Shown here piece by piece: positions 34,530 to 45,694 of a stretch of DNA of 64,000 nt. Numbering within the stretch: position 1 is the stretch's first letter; the number at the start of each line of letters is the position of its first letter. Location: contig NC_089490.1 of assembly GCF_036850765.1 (NCBI RefSeq), positions 124,648,522 to 124,712,521 of the forward strand, in the 5' to 3' direction. The notes under the pieces were generated by a model. That model saw only the letters and a program-made list of their open reading frames with translations. It did no database searches and had not been told where the DNA came from. Position numbers and translations under genes: made by a program. Source of the DNA: Saccopteryx bilineata (lineage: Eukaryota > Chordata > Mammalia > Chiroptera > Emballonuridae).

Positions 34530-34695
34530 TTTTGCAGTGTTTCCCAAAGTTCCCTGAAGATCAGTAACACCTGGAGTTCTTGACAAAAACGGAGTCCTTG
34601 ACTCCAAACCGGAAGCACTGAACCAAAATTTACAAAGGGTGTGTCTAATAATCTGCAAATGTAACAAACATCCAGAATGACTCTTACCTTCCTAG
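34530..34695 (+). repeat. Probable hAT-Charlie (MER20-like) relic
   Basis: CAGTGTTTCCCAAAGTTCCC, then AACACCTGGAGTTCTTGAC, then a TGACTCCAAACCGGAAGCAC block and TAATCTGCAAATGTAACAAA follows the MER20 order. Diverged; the right end is unclear. Confidence 0.5.
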
Positions 34696-34699
34696 AAGC

Positions 34700-35100
34700 C
34701 GCGAAAACTATGCCACAGATAAAGGGGTCCATCCTTGATTAATGCTCTGAGCTCCCATTCTCCCTCCAGGTGTTTCTCCTACTGTAGAATGATGATTCAC
34801 CTGAGAGGTTAGAAACTGGGGAGTCTTAGCAAATGCACAGAGCTCTTTTGCCAAGCCAAGTCACTAGACTAGCTAAAGTTATCAGTTTGAGAAACAAAAG
34901 TTAAATACTTTCTATCTAAAAGACATAAGAGATATGTAAAAAAAAATCCATTTCTTCAATGTAGATATTTAATTGTAAGAGTATTTGTTTCACTCAGATA
35001 TCTCCTTCATCTTAATGAATTTTAAAAAGAAAATAACTCCAGAATATGGCAGCTGAGATGGAGAAGTTCAGGTTGTGTTTATCTACTTATTGATAAATTT
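34700..35100. other. No gene or recognised repeat
   Basis: Unique-looking sequence with no credible coding frame. Confidence 0.5.
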
Positions 35101-35103
35101 CAG

Positions 35104-35488
35104 CCCTGACTAGTTGGCTCAGTGGTAGAGTGTCGGCCCAGGTTTTGGATGTTCCAGGTTTGATTCCCAGTCAGGGCCCACAGGAGAAGCAGATGGTGGC
35201 TTTCCCCCCTCCTTTCCCCCCTTCTTCTTCTCTCTCTCTCCTCCCCTCACACAACAATGGCTCGATCGGTTCAAACGCATCAGCCCTGGGTGCTGAGTAG
35301 GGCTCTGTGGAGCCTCAGGTGCTAAAAATAGCTTCATTGTGAGCATGGCCCCAGATGGGCAAAGCATTGGCCCCAGACAGGGGTTGCCGGATGGATCCCG
35401 GTCGGGGCACATTCAGGAAGGAGTCTGTCTCTCTATCTCCCTTCATCTCATTTGGAAAAGAAGAGAAAAAAGAAAAGAAAAACTTTAT
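35104..35488 (+). mobile_element. Long Ves-type SINE, diverged
   Basis: Head GCCCTGACTAGTTGGCTCAG with A box and B box (GGTTTGATTCCC), then a body aligning with the 400-bp form (ACAATGGCTCGATCGGTTCA region, GCAAAGCATTGGCCCC, GGATCCCGGTCGGGGCACAT) and an A-rich tail with G interruptions. No clear target duplication. More diverged than the copies at 6228 and 62307. Confidence 0.85.
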
Positions 35489-35859
35489 AATGCAATTTTA
35501 CATTACCCCATGACCCTAAAGTGGGTGCTTCTGAATTTCCTTTAAACTGTACAAGGCCACCAGTCTCCCAAGTGCTGAGCTGGAGTTATCACATATTTAG
35601 CCATTTGAAAGTCCTTCTATAAAATAATTGGTGCATGTCTTTGCGGGTGACAAATGATTTTTCTCAACAAATAGGGCATTAACTTTCAAGAAAAGGGAAG
35701 TATTGAGTGGCTATCTGGAGAATTCAAACAGTGTAGACAAGAAAGTGAAGAAAGGCAGGTCAGGAAAATACCTATTATGAGCAAGATGAGATTTGCTTTG
35801 GGTCTCTAAATGCACAGCTAACCAATTAATCACTTTGGAGCTGGAACTGTGCAAAGTGG

Positions 35860-36572
35860 CCAGCTTCATCTGCTTCCCTACCCTTCATAATCCTTCAAAG
35901 GCTCACAGTCTCCCACCTGCAGGATCAAGTCCAAACTACTTCGCATGGCACAGGGAGTGCTCTGTGGACCCATCTTCATCGTTTCTCTTCATCTTTTCTC
36001 AGTCCTGACTGGCACTTGGTGGTTCAGCATCAGGAACCTCTTGTAGCTTCCTGGACAGATCCTGGTATGTCCTAACCTTTGCTGGTACAATCACTTGCAC
36101 CTGGAATTGCTGCCCCAGTGTTGCCTTCAGGACTTAGCTTAGGGGTCATCTTCTCTAAGAAGCTACCCCTCCTCTTCCCTCCATTTCTATTTTTATTTTT
36201 ATTTATTCATTTTTAGAGAGGAGAGAGAGACAGAGAGACAGAGAGAGAGAGGAGAGAGAGACGGGGGGAAGAGCTGGAAGCATCAACTCCCATCCATATG
36301 TGCCTTGACCAGGCAAGCCCAGGGTTTCAAACCGGCGACCTCAGCATTTCCAGGTCGATGCTTTATCCACTGCGCCACCACAGGTCAGGCTCTTCCCTCC
36401 ATTTCAATCCTTGAAATAATCAGTGTCATAATGTTGCCTGAGCTCTGGAAGGTGAACTGTAGGACCAGAGAGCAAGGAAGATAAGGGAGCTTATTAGCCT
36501 TTATGCCTTCAGTGCCTAGTACAAAGCCTAGCCTATGGAAGGTTCTCAAAAAGAGGCTTATTAAATAAAAGA
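35860..36572 (+). repeat. L2 LINE fragment split by a SINE
   Basis: Left part (35860-36187) has L2 landmarks CAAAGGCTCACAGTCTCCCA, ACCTGGAATTGCTGCCCCAG and TCTCTAAGAAGCTACCCCTC. The right part (36391-36572) continues to CTTCAGTGCCTAGTACAAAG and the terminal TTCTCAAAAAGAGGCTTATT. The Ves SINE at 36188-36390 separates them with a 15-bp duplication. Confidence 0.7.
36188..36390 (-). mobile_element. Ves-type SINE
   Basis: Same subfamily as 2105-2320: GA-rich on the plus strand, B box inverse at GGTTTCAAACC, and an end CCACCACAGGTCAGGC. Direct repeats TCTTCCCTCCATTTC at 36173-36187 and 36391-36405 are exact. It contains a duplicated CCAT/CCATAT step near 36290. Confidence 0.95.
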
Positions 36573-37899
36573 ATATTAATCAATCTTGAGAGTGTTTGTG
36601 AGTAGTTAAAATGATGAGAACAGATTATCCCTGCCAGTGTTACCTCTGTATTGTCTGATGTCTTTCAAAGATGACCACATTCATTTTTTATTGCAGCCTT
36701 GGAAAAAAAGGTCAACAACAACAAACCACTTTGTTCATTTTTGATAGGATATATTTGTTTGGTATGCTGTGTGATTTTTTTTTTCTGCCAATTACATGTA
36801 CGTTTAAAAAATAGTTGCACCTTTTCCTTTTGAGGTGCTTAGTAACCATGTTATTTCAGATACAAAGGCTTATAGAGCAGTGCCCACTGCCCTATGAATG
36901 AGGCCTTTGTTCTCAGTGCTGTTTTGGTAGGAAATGGTTGCTATTTAGTTCTCCAAGAGGGAATATAAACTATGCTCACCTAATCAAACAGACCAATAAA
37001 TACAGCAGTTAATCTGACAACTTCAAATTCCTGAGTTGCATTCTGAGAAACAATTTAACACCAACAATCATTTAAAGCCTGTGTAAATCATAAGCCTTTG
37101 GTTACTAAGAGGTTTATTGTATTTTATTTCATTTTACTTTATTAATTACTACAAATGCCTGGGTCTAAATCATATTTCAGCATGGAGATTTCTTGCTGGT
37201 GGAAAAGAAAAGAAATCACATTGGAAAATATAGCATTAAAGCTCAAAAATAAGACATTTTATCCAGATGTCAAAGAGAGGAGGAAAGCATATGGGTGAAT
37301 ATAGAAGAGCGAAACATTACCCATCATATTGGTATGCTATAAGGGAGAACTGACCCAGAGGTCCCGAGAAGCCACACGCAGACCTACTCTGCTTAATGCC
37401 GAGCTGCCCATTGTTCTCACCACTTCAGACAGTTTCTTCAAACTAGTCTGCCCTGTGGCTATGGAATAAAAAGCAGTACCTGTTTGTTCCCAGTTATTAA
37501 CAGTTTTACAATGCCCTCACCAAGTCACCTTGAAGGTTTAGTCACCACTTGAAGGACAAAAGCACTGAAACAATACTTGCATTAAAAAAAAAAAGAATCC
37601 ACCTAGTTCTTCAATGCAATATATAATGATACTTTAAATCCAAACAACAACAACAAAAAGATCTCTTTATTTGAGGTATGGGAAATAAATGTCACCATTT
37701 AGAGCCTACTGGTTTGCTAACAATTGCAATAGCCTCTTAAAAACTATGTCCTTGCAACATATCAAAGAGCAGGGCCCAACATACACACAGCTTATATTAA
37801 AAACACTATCTGAACTATTCCTTTCTTTAAAAAAAAAAAAGAAATCCAGTGTTTCTGGTTTTTAAAGGAGCCATTGTCACTTCTGGCTGAATGTTTATT

Positions 37900-38180
37900 T
37901 TACTGTCTTGTGCACAGCGGAGGGCGTTTCACCTATAAAGAGTGATTATAGAGCACGGGGGCAATTTGAATACTCTAATCAATACTAGTTAAAGTAGAAA
38001 TAAATAAACGTTTACGGCACCAGGGTTCCAACACTTCATGGAAATTATTGTTAATTTATTGAATCAATAATTTTAAAACAATAAATTATGATGCCGTTTG
38101 TTTTACTAAGCTCTTCTCGCAGTGTATTAAAAAGCAAGGGCTATATAAATATTGCAACAAGTGAGGAGAAGGTTTTTTTT
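37900..38180. promoter_or_regulatory. Candidate conserved non-coding / enhancer block
   Basis: Repeat-free, with dense homeodomain-type TAAT/ATTA cores and a short imperfect palindrome around 38040-38090 (GAAATTATTGTTAATTTATT, TCAATAATTTTAAAAC, AATAAATTATGATG). Sequence of this kind is typical of deeply conserved developmental non-coding elements. I cannot show conservation from one sequence, so this is inference. Confidence 0.3.
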
Positions 38181-38287
38181 AACCAAGTCTTTGTATGTGG
38201 TCTGTTCAGACTATAAAAGTTAAAAGTGTGTATATGCAGTATGTGTGTGTGTGGGGGGATTGCGGACTTGAACATGAGCAGACACTA

Positions 38288-38308
38288 AATAATAATAATA
38301 ATAATAAT
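38288..38308. repeat. (AAT)n microsatellite
   Basis: Seven uninterrupted AAT units. Confidence 0.9.
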
Positions 38309-39929
38309 CCTTATAGTATTTAAAGTGGCTGAGAAAGGAATTTGAATTTTTTTTCTCATTAACCCTGTCACTGCTTAAAGTAATTTGGTTTTATACTTTA
38401 GTTGTTTTAGAATTATTACACATTTATGACAAAACAGGCGGAAAGATTGTTTGGTTGATACAGGATGGAATATGACTGTCCTGAAGAAATATTTGTCCTC
38501 AATGTTTTTCTCTTAGCCATATCCCCATATTTAATCTGTTCTCCCCCAAGTCCCTGAGGGAAACAAAACTCCCAGACTTATTGTGAATCTCATACCTCCT
38601 ACTGTCCCAACCTCTTGAGAATAAGATATAGTGCCCAAAACAGTGTCTGGCACACGGGTGACTCTAAACAAAATATAACTTTCTCGCTCCAGGGCCACAT
38701 TGGGATTGCCCCTCCACCCTCACACAAAAGTTTAACAGGTCATGAGAACTGTATCCTCACAATCTTTATTAGTTTTCTCATTATGTTTTTACCTTTCGTA
38801 GCAATCAAAATATCTTTTTGGTACCTATTTATCCTGTTACAAAACTGTACCCAAATGCAAACTCTCTGGCTTTAAAAAAATAAAATATAATGGAGAAAAG
38901 TGAACATTTGAGGTAATATCTGCAGATGAGACATTACTGTAGAAGCAATGTCCCAGAAGCACCTAATATCCAAAGCTTTCTGTACAGATTAAGTTCCTCT
39001 AATGGCTCTACAGCTACTCTACACAATTATCTGCTCACTAACAGCATCCCTTAAAACAGACATAAGGGATCTTTGAAGCCGAGCTCTGCATACCTTAATT
39101 ACGGAACCAATTTGGGACACTATTTGTTCCAACATTTTTAAAAGGCCTTTCCTAGATTATAAGAACCCATCTAATTCAGGATTATTTTCTGTGCCCAGAG
39201 ACTACAGACTTGAATGCGGGCTGTCAGAATGGCCCCCGTGGTGCTGGTGTTCGCCCTGCGTTCTGCTGGGGGTTTTACAGTTTTTGTCATAGGACTGACC
39301 TAAAAACAAAAATATTATTCCCTGGAGCTTCACTTATGACAGAAGTTTCCAATCCTTGGGATCCAACTCTGACCATGGGACTGTAATAATTTAGCACCTG
39401 GAGAACCCAGCAGGGAAACCAGATGATGACAATTTATGAAATTTCTATCAATCTTGGTATGTGGCTTTGAGGAACTCTTTGTGAGTTCAATAAAATTTCA
39501 AGGAATCTTTTCTAGGGTATTCTGAAGAGTTCAAGGGGTGTACTGGACCAGAGGAGGAAAGAGAAATCCAATATGTATTGAACATCTACAATAAGTGATG
39601 CTTAATTAACCAAATCCTCTTAGAGTTGAGCTGTTGGCAAATGCCTTCAGACTGACCCACTTGCAAGGTATTGATCCAAAGAAATTCCTGGGCTGGGTTT
39701 GATTTACTTGAAAGCAATGGCTAAAGTAAAAATTACAGTTAAATTCTAGAGTTCCCTCTCCTACATATTCCCAAAACAGCTCTAGAGCCCCTGAATTTGG
39801 CTGCAGGATGAAGAAAAACTAATTCCATGAGTTTTAACTATACTCAACTGCTAACAAGAAGAATCAGGATTCCGGGTTAAGTAAGGACTAACAGTAGTAA
39901 ATGTAAAAGAGTGGCAATCATGTACGGAC

Positions 39930-40125
39930 TGGTTTCTACATACTCAGTACTATCGAGGGAGGCTTACATATTATTTCATTTAGTTCTCATGACAGTTCTG
40001 AGTGATGTATTGTAATCTTGGTTTTAGAAACCAAAACTGGACCTTCACAGGGGTTTAGGGGCTTGCTCAAGGTTACAGAGACAGAGCCAGAAGTAACAGC
40101 TGGGACTTTCTAGAGCCAAAAGTTA
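39930..40125 (-). repeat. MIR-family ancient SINE
   Basis: TATTATTTCATTTAGTTCTC, then GCTTGCTCAAGGTTACAGAG and GAGCCAGAAGTAACAGCTGG follows a MIR read in reverse (core, then tRNA-related end). Confidence 0.7.
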
Positions 40126-40253
40126 TCCTTGTGCTAATAGCCCATGCTGACAGGCTTCCCTTAAAATTATTTGGCCACTGCAGTCTAAATCTCTTTGGGG
40201 ATTTAGCAACTTTCTTAAAATTATCTCTTTTACTTGTGAAAATTCATCTAAAC

Positions 40254-40586
40254 CAGGGGTCCCCAAACTTTTTACACAGGGGACCAGTTCACTGTCCCTC
40301 AGACCGTTGAAGGGCCAGACTATAAAAAAAAAAACTATGACCAAATCCCTATGAACACTGCACATACCTTATTTTAAAGTAAAAAAACAAAACAGGAACA
40401 AATACAATATTTAAAATAAAGAACAAGTAAATTTAAATCAACAAACTGACCAGTATTTCAGTGGGAACTATGCTCCTTTCACTGACCACCAATGAAAGAG
40501 GTGCCCCTTCCAGAAGTGCAGTGGGGCCGGATAAATGGCCTCAGGGGGCCGCATGCGGCCCGCAGGCCATAGTTTGGGGACCCCTG
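40254..40586. mobile_element. hAT-type non-autonomous DNA transposon (333 bp)
   Basis: Inverted ends CAGGGGTCCCCAAACTTTTT and, from the other side, CAGGGGTCCCCAAACTATGG. The exact 8-bp duplication ATCTAAAC lies at 40246-40253 and 40587-40594, which defines a hAT insertion. The interior is AT-rich on the left and GC-rich near the right end (GGGGGCCGCATGCGGCCCGC). No transposase remains. It is a different hAT family from the MITE at 11988-12181. Confidence 0.92.
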
Positions 40587-40599
40587 ATCTAAACCTTGT

Positions 40600-41915
40600 C
40601 CTCATGGCTATTTCACACTCTGAAATGCCCATAAAGAATGTGTCAGTATGCATTATGTACATACAGAGTTCATAGATTACAGTTAGTTCATTCACAAGTA
40701 GGAAGGCTCAATCTTCATTTAACATTAACAGGCCTGTTCATGGTAAAGCTGATTAACTGTATCTGTTCAGCACGAATCCTTTCATGTTCATGCTCTTCCC
40801 CTCATGCTCAATAGAATGGATTCTCTCCTTGAGTTAGGTAAGAGGTTCAAGCTACCTCACAAAGTGCAATAAAAGATTGTTATGGGGATACAGATACAAA
40901 ACAAAATACAATCAGAATCTGAGGGACTCCAAGAACAGCCATGTATCTGAGTTACACAGAGATGAAAGAAGGCTCTCAGACAGCTCGAGAAACAGTTTTC
41001 TCACTTCGTGTTGTGGATACCACCATTCACTGCCCAAACTCCCTTTTTAGGACTGAGGTATACTCATGCCTCACCCCCAAACCTCTCACCCCACCCTTAC
41101 TCCCCTACTCCTGTGCCTTGGTTGCTGATAATGGATAGTTGAGTCTCTCTCCAGGCACTACCCTTGGTAAAAGGGAGCCAGCTTGCTCAAAGTCACATAC
41201 CCTGGTAAGAAACAGCTCTCAAGTAAGAACCGATCTATGTAAGGGCTTCAGGGCTCTGCCTCTTGCCTCACGTAGGTATCACTTTGATGGGCCACTCTGG
41301 TTCCAGAGCTCCCATTGAGTCAGAGGAGGCCCTGCTGCCCATGCATCCGAGTTCAGCCTCTCTCTCTGCCTAAAGTTGCTTTTATTTCTCTCCTTTAGCC
41401 CATATCCCAGAGAGCTGTCCTCACCAAACCTTATGCACACAAATCTCCATCCCAGCGTCTGTTTCCAGGGACCCCGACCTAAGACCTGTCCTAAGGCACA
41501 GCAGTGCCTTGCAAAACCTTTCTCTGTTTTTGTCATTACCACCCACTATTGTTACCCAAATGCCATTTCTCTTCTGTCTCATGGCTCCTGTTTTTTATAG
41601 CTTCTGTACACATATAACTTTGGTTTACTCATAGTTTTAGCTTCCTCTTGGTCCTTCATGCCTTGCATAGGTGTCCTATAGGCAGATTTTTTTGCATCAA
41701 ACCATTATCTCATATGGATTTGGTTAATTTTGGGTTAGATGCCTGACTTTGGTCTGTCTAGTGAGAAGGTGGAGGATATCTAAGATATAAAAGATGGCTA
41801 CCCTACTTAAGAAAAAGCTCAAGGCATCTTTCTAAGTAGAGGGAATGATGGGTATGATTTTTCTTAGAAGGGAAGGTAGACTTGGCTAGCACTGTGACTA
41901 GCCTGTCCGCTATAT
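40600..41915. other. No gene or recognised repeat
   Basis: Unique-looking sequence with CT-rich patches. Open frames are under 90 codons and lack motifs. Confidence 0.5.
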
Positions 41916-41917
41916 TT

Positions 41918-42283
41918 ATTATGGCTTGAATGTTTGTGTCCCCTCAAATTCATATATTAAAATCTTAACCCCAATTGTGATGGCATTACAAAGATAAAGC
42001 CTTTGGGGAGTAGTTAGGTTGTGAGTGTGAAACCTTCATGAATGAAACTAGTACCCTAATAAGAGAGACATGGGAACTTGCTCCTTTCTCTGCTCTTTGC
42101 CATGTGAGGACACAATGCAAAGACAGCCCTCTGCAAACCAGAAAGTGATACCTCACTGGACGCTGGACCTGCTGGCACCCAATCTTGGGCTTCCCAGCCT
42201 CCAGAACTGTAAGAAATAACTTCATGTTGTTTAAGCTGCCCTGGTCTATGGTAATTTGTTATAGTAGTTCAACTGACTAAGGC
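41918..42283 (+). repeat. MLT1-type (ERVL-MaLR) solo LTR
   Basis: Order of landmarks: GGCTTGAATGTTTGTGTCCC, TGTGATGGCATTACAAAG, CTCTTTGCCATGTGAGGACA, CTTCCCAGCCTCCAGAACTG, TGTTGTTTAAGCTGCCCTGG, and TTTGTTATAGTAGTTCAACT with GACTAAGGCA near the end. This is the well-known MLT1 LTR layout. No internal sequence is attached. Confidence 0.85.
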
Positions 42284-42334
42284 AGCATTCAAAAACCAAA
42301 TCTAACTCTAGTCAGCATATCAGTGATAGTTAGA

Positions 42335-42465
42335 AATTCATTCAACAAATATTTATTGAACACCTATTAATTAGGTTCTATTTTAAGCAAGGAATGGAGC
42401 AGTAAACAAAATTGCAAAAGATACTCCTGCCTTCATGGAGTTTACATTTTTGTGTGAAGGACAGA
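42335..42465 (-). repeat. L2 LINE 3' end, reversed
   Basis: TTCATTCAACAAATATTTAT followed by GCAGTAAACAAAATTGC and CTTCATGGAGTTTACATTTT is the reverse complement of the L2 3' terminal block. Confidence 0.7.
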
Positions 42466-42819
42466 GAAAAATATAAATAATTGAAATTCAAAGAGAATAA
42501 TAACAAACATTTTCAACAAACTTATACCTTTGCCTTGACAAAGGTTCCTTCCTGATCTTCAAAGGAAAAGGCAAGCCAAGTTAACCTTTCACCTCCTTTG
42601 ACCTTTCGCCTCTTTTCTCGGTCTGCCCTCTCCTGTGGGTATTAAGGGGCATGGACATAACCAGAGAAAAAGACAAGAAAAAGAAGAGCCCAAAGCCTTA
42701 AGTAATAGACTTCATTAATAAAGACAAGTGAGCAATAAAAATCTTAGCTGGAGACAGAATTCTTTTTTTCTCCATTTAGACTGTTTCATCCAGTCATTTA
42801 TAATTTTTAGCAACATTTA

Positions 42820-43020
42820 TATAGCATTTTTATGGTTTATAAAGCATTCCCATTTAATCATTCACTTAGTCACTCATTCATCGAGCATTTATTATTTAAT
42901 TTTGTGTGTCAGGCTTATATTTCATCCCCCTTCTTCCCACTGCAGCTCTGAGAGTAAACATTACTAGCATACCTGTTTGCCAGATGAGTTTGGAGGGAAA
43001 AATAAAAGCTCACAGATAGA
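42820..43020. repeat. Possible MIR-like trace
   Basis: TATAGCATTTTTATGGTTTA and a GCCAGATGAGTTTGGAGGGA block could be a decayed MIR core. Weak. Confidence 0.3.
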
Positions 43021-43024
43021 GAGC

Positions 43025-43430
43025 AAGCAGAATAGGACAACTCAGCTTTTCAATCCAGGCCTGCTAAGGTTTGTTTCCAGATGTGTATGTCTATAGAAAT
43101 ATCCTTGCACATACAAAAAATGTTTTTAAGGTGATTTACAATAATACATGAAATACAATAAGGTGAAAAAGATATAAATGTAGAGTATTGAAAGAAAATT
43201 AATAAAGGGATAAGAGTAGTAGACTGGAAAGAGAACAAATAGCAAATTGGAAAAAAGGTATATAAGTTAGTGATGTTAACAAAAACTTTCATAATTATTA
43301 AAATTGAACCTCAATCTTTTCTAAGCTTTGTGGCTATTAGGGAGGAAAAATAGAAACATAAGGGGAAATATGACAGTTTTCCAATGAATAAATTCCAAGT
43401 GAGAGGAAAAAAGAAAGAGGTAGAACTTAT
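43025..43430. other. No gene or recognised repeat
   Basis: AT-rich unique-looking sequence; minus-strand frame 43292-43050 has no recognised domain. Confidence 0.5.
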
Positions 43431-43448
43431 GAGTTAAAAGAGAATTAG

Positions 43449-43647
43449 GCGCCTGGCCTGTGGTGGCTCAGTGGATCGAGCATCCACCTGGAGTGCTGAG
43501 GTTGCAGGTGTGAATCCCCAGGCTCGCCTAGTGAGGGCCCATGTGAGAAGCAGCCACTGTGGGTTGATGTTTTCCTCTCTTCTCTCCACCTTTCTCTCTA
43601 TATATTCTCTCTCTGGAATCAATAAATAAAATCTTTAAAAAATAGAC
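43449..43647 (+). mobile_element. Ves-type SINE
   Basis: Head GCCTGGCCTGTGGTGGCTCA, degraded B box region, CT-rich body and a tail with AATCAATAAATAAAATC. Direct repeats AGAGAATTAG at 43439-43448 and 43648-43657 mark its ends. Confidence 0.9.
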
Positions 43648-43659
43648 AGAGAATTAGTA

Positions 43660-44023
43660 GATATCACCCAAACATAATAGGTGGGTCTTGACCCAAACGA
43701 ATCAATTGTAAAAAAATAACTTCTGAAATAAATGGAGAAATTTTAACGCTGACTTTTTTGGTATAAGGAACTACTAATTACTATAGGTGTGATAGTGGTA
43801 TTGTGTTTATGTTCTTAAAAGAGACATATAACCTTCAAGATGCATGCTGAATTATTTGCAGCTTAATTGAAAAAAACAAAACCACAGTAGGTATAAGATT
43901 CCTGTTGTTTACGTATTAGTTTTGTGTCTTTGAGCCAGTTTTTTCTATTTCTTCTATTAATTTAGGGAAATGCAATACATATATTGCCCAGAATTTTTTG
44001 GAAGATTAAATAAGATACATATG
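43660..44023. other. No gene or recognised repeat
   Basis: AT-rich unique-looking sequence between the SINE and the Tigger-type element. Confidence 0.5.
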
Positions 44024-44225
44024 TACAATTGATCTTCATTATTTGTGAATTTCCTATATGTTTAAAATTATTTGTAACCCCAAAATCAGTCCTTCAGCAC
44101 TTTTGTGATTATTTACAGACAAGCACAGAGCAGCCAAAAGAACTGAGTCACTGGATGCATGTGTTCCCAGCTGAGGTCCAACATGGTGACACTCTGCCTT
44201 TCCTTTTGTAAACAAGTGTCTTTTT

Positions 44226-45181
44226 TTTTTTTTTTTTTTTTTATTTTATTTTATAATTTTATTTTTTAAATGGGGTGACATCAATAAATCAGGATACATA
44301 TATTCAAAGATAACAAGTCCAGGTTATCTTGTCTTTCAATTATGTTGCATACCCACCACCCAAAGTCAGACTGTCCTCTGTCACCTTCTATCTTGTTTTC
44401 TTTGTGCCCCTCCCACCCCCTATCCCTCTCCCATTCCCCCCTCCCCCCCGTAACCACCACACTCTTATCAATGTCTCTTAGTTTCACTATTATGTCCCAC
44501 CTACGTATGGAATAATACAGCTCCTGTTTTTTTCTGATTTACTTATTTCGCTTCGTATCATGTTATCAAGATCCCACCATTTTGCTGTAAATGTTCCGAT
44601 GTCATCATTTCTTATGGCTGAGTAGTATTCCATAGTGTATATGTGCCACATCTTCTTTATCCAGTCATCTATTGATGGGCTTTTTGGTTGTTTCCATGTC
44701 CTGGCCACTGTGAACAATGCTGCAATAAACATGGGGCTGCATGTGTCTTTACGTATCAATGTTTCTGAGTTTTGGGGATATATACCCAGTAGAGGGATTG
44801 CTGGGTCATAAGGTAGTTCTATTTTCAGTTTTTTGAGGAACCACCATACTTTCTTCCATAATGGTTGTACTACTTTACATTCCCACCAACAGTGTATGAG
44901 GGTTCCTTTTTCTCCACAACCTCTCCAACATTTGCTATTACCTGACTTGCTAATAACAGCTAATTGAACAGGTGTGAGGTGGTATCTCATTGCCGTTTTG
45001 ATTTGCATTTCTCTAATAGCTAAAGAAGATGAGCATCTTTTCATATATCTGTTGGCCATTTGTATTTCTTCCTGGGAGAAGTGTCTATTCATATCCTCTT
45101 CCCATTTTTTTATTGGATTGTTTGTTTGTTTGTTGTTGAGTTTTATGAGTTCTTTGTATATTTTGGATATTAGGCCCTTAT
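44226..45181 (-). mobile_element. 5'-truncated L1 (L1-D)
   Basis: Minus-strand L1 3' end of about 950 bp with a poly(A) tail (T run 44221-44242 on the plus strand). Direct repeats AACAAGTGTCTTTTT lie at 44211-44225 and 45182-45196. It holds a 3' UTR (about 44243-44489, with the CCCTCCCACCCCC-type tract that is G-rich on the sense strand) and the last 200 codons of ORF2. It split the Tigger element. The long open frame suggests it is fairly young. Confidence 0.93.
44490..45092 (-). pseudogene. L1-D ORF2 C-terminal fragment, still open
   Basis: A 200-codon uninterrupted frame corresponds to the C-terminal domain of L1 ORF2p. It includes the cysteine motif [18 protein letters not shown] (C-x3-C-x7-H-x4-C), the [17 protein letters not shown] block, then [19 protein letters not shown] and the end near IIPYVGGT. 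The endonuclease and reverse-transcriptase domains are missing because of 5' truncation, so it cannot act alone. Codons upstream of 45092 to the truncation point are also ORF2. Confidence 0.85.
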
Positions 45182-45257
45182 AACAAGTGTCTTTTTCATG
45201 GTATATTTAATGCCATGTTTTTTGCATTTTGTGTTTTTTTATTATTTCTTTGTTGAT

Positions 45258-45424
45258 AATGTCCTTAAGCATAGTGCTCAAGTGCAGTCTAGTGTTCTTA
45301 AGCACAAGAAGTCTATGATGTATTTTACAGAGAAAATGTATGTGTTAGATAAGCTTTGTTGAGAAATGAATTATAGTATTACTGACCATGAGTTCAATGT
45401 CAATGAATCAGTAATATATATTAA
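45258..45424 (+). pseudogene. Tigger transposase N-terminus, broken
   Basis: The frame reads LKHSAQVQSSVLKHKK, then YFTEKMYVLDKLC, a TGA stop, then EFNVNESVIYIK. This is the CENP-B-type helix-turn-helix region at the start of Tigger transposases, which binds the terminal repeats. The usual start codon is changed (GTC context at 45261), one stop interrupts it and the catalytic domain is absent. It was never a host gene as far as the sequence shows. Confidence 0.75.
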
Positions 45425-45611
45425 ATGTCTTTAAACAGAAACACATAAAACAAGATGATGTATTTATCAATTGACAAATGTTGTGACCAAGGGCTTGTAG
45501 GAACCTAACCCTGTATTTGCTACAAGAGTAATTGTTCAGTATTTACTAATTCAGTGTTCACCATAACTTTATAAAATGTAACTACCACAAATAACAAGAA
45601 TCAAGTATATA

Positions 45612-45688
45612 TGCTGTTCACAAAAATTAGAGGATATTTCAAAATGAATATGAGGCAATAAAATATCCCCTAATTTTTGTGAGCAGTG
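45612..45688. mobile_element. 77-bp MITE of the Tc1 family at 25-1554
   Basis: Flanked by TA at 45610-45611 and 45689-45690. The left part TGCTGTTCACAAAAATTAGA and GGATATTTCAAAATGAATAT with GAGGCAATAA matches the first 53 bp of the Tc1-like element. The right part is the inverse of CACTGCTCACAAAAATTAGG. Only terminal sequence is left. It begins 2-4 bp after the right end of the Tigger-type element. Confidence 0.85.
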
Positions 45689-45694
45689 TATAAA

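Larger units (their letters stand above)
36575..39920. other. Long stretch without gene or recognised repeat
   Basis: The largest repeat-poor block in the window. It has an (AAT)n run at 38288-38308, a TG-rich run at about 38228-38256 and a possible L2 tail near 38620-38660 (AAACAGTGTCTGGCACACGG). The AT-rich block 37900-38180 is annotated separately. No credible coding frame. Confidence 0.5.
44026..45607 (+). mobile_element. Tigger-type DNA transposon, split by L1-D
   Basis: The left end CAATTGATCTTCATTATTTG and the right end, read inward, TACTTGATTCTTGTTATTTG are terminal inverted repeats. TA lies at 44024-44025 and 45608-45609. Left segment 44026-44225 and right segment 45182-45607 become one element of about 625 bp when L1-D is removed. 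The right segment encodes the N-terminus of a Tigger transposase, so this is an internally deleted copy that kept both ends and the start of the gene. Confidence 0.82.

Noticed and set aside
30517..42283. A provirus bounded by the LTRs at 30517 and 41918
   Set aside because: The two LTRs belong to different families and no gag, pol or env-like sequence lies between them.
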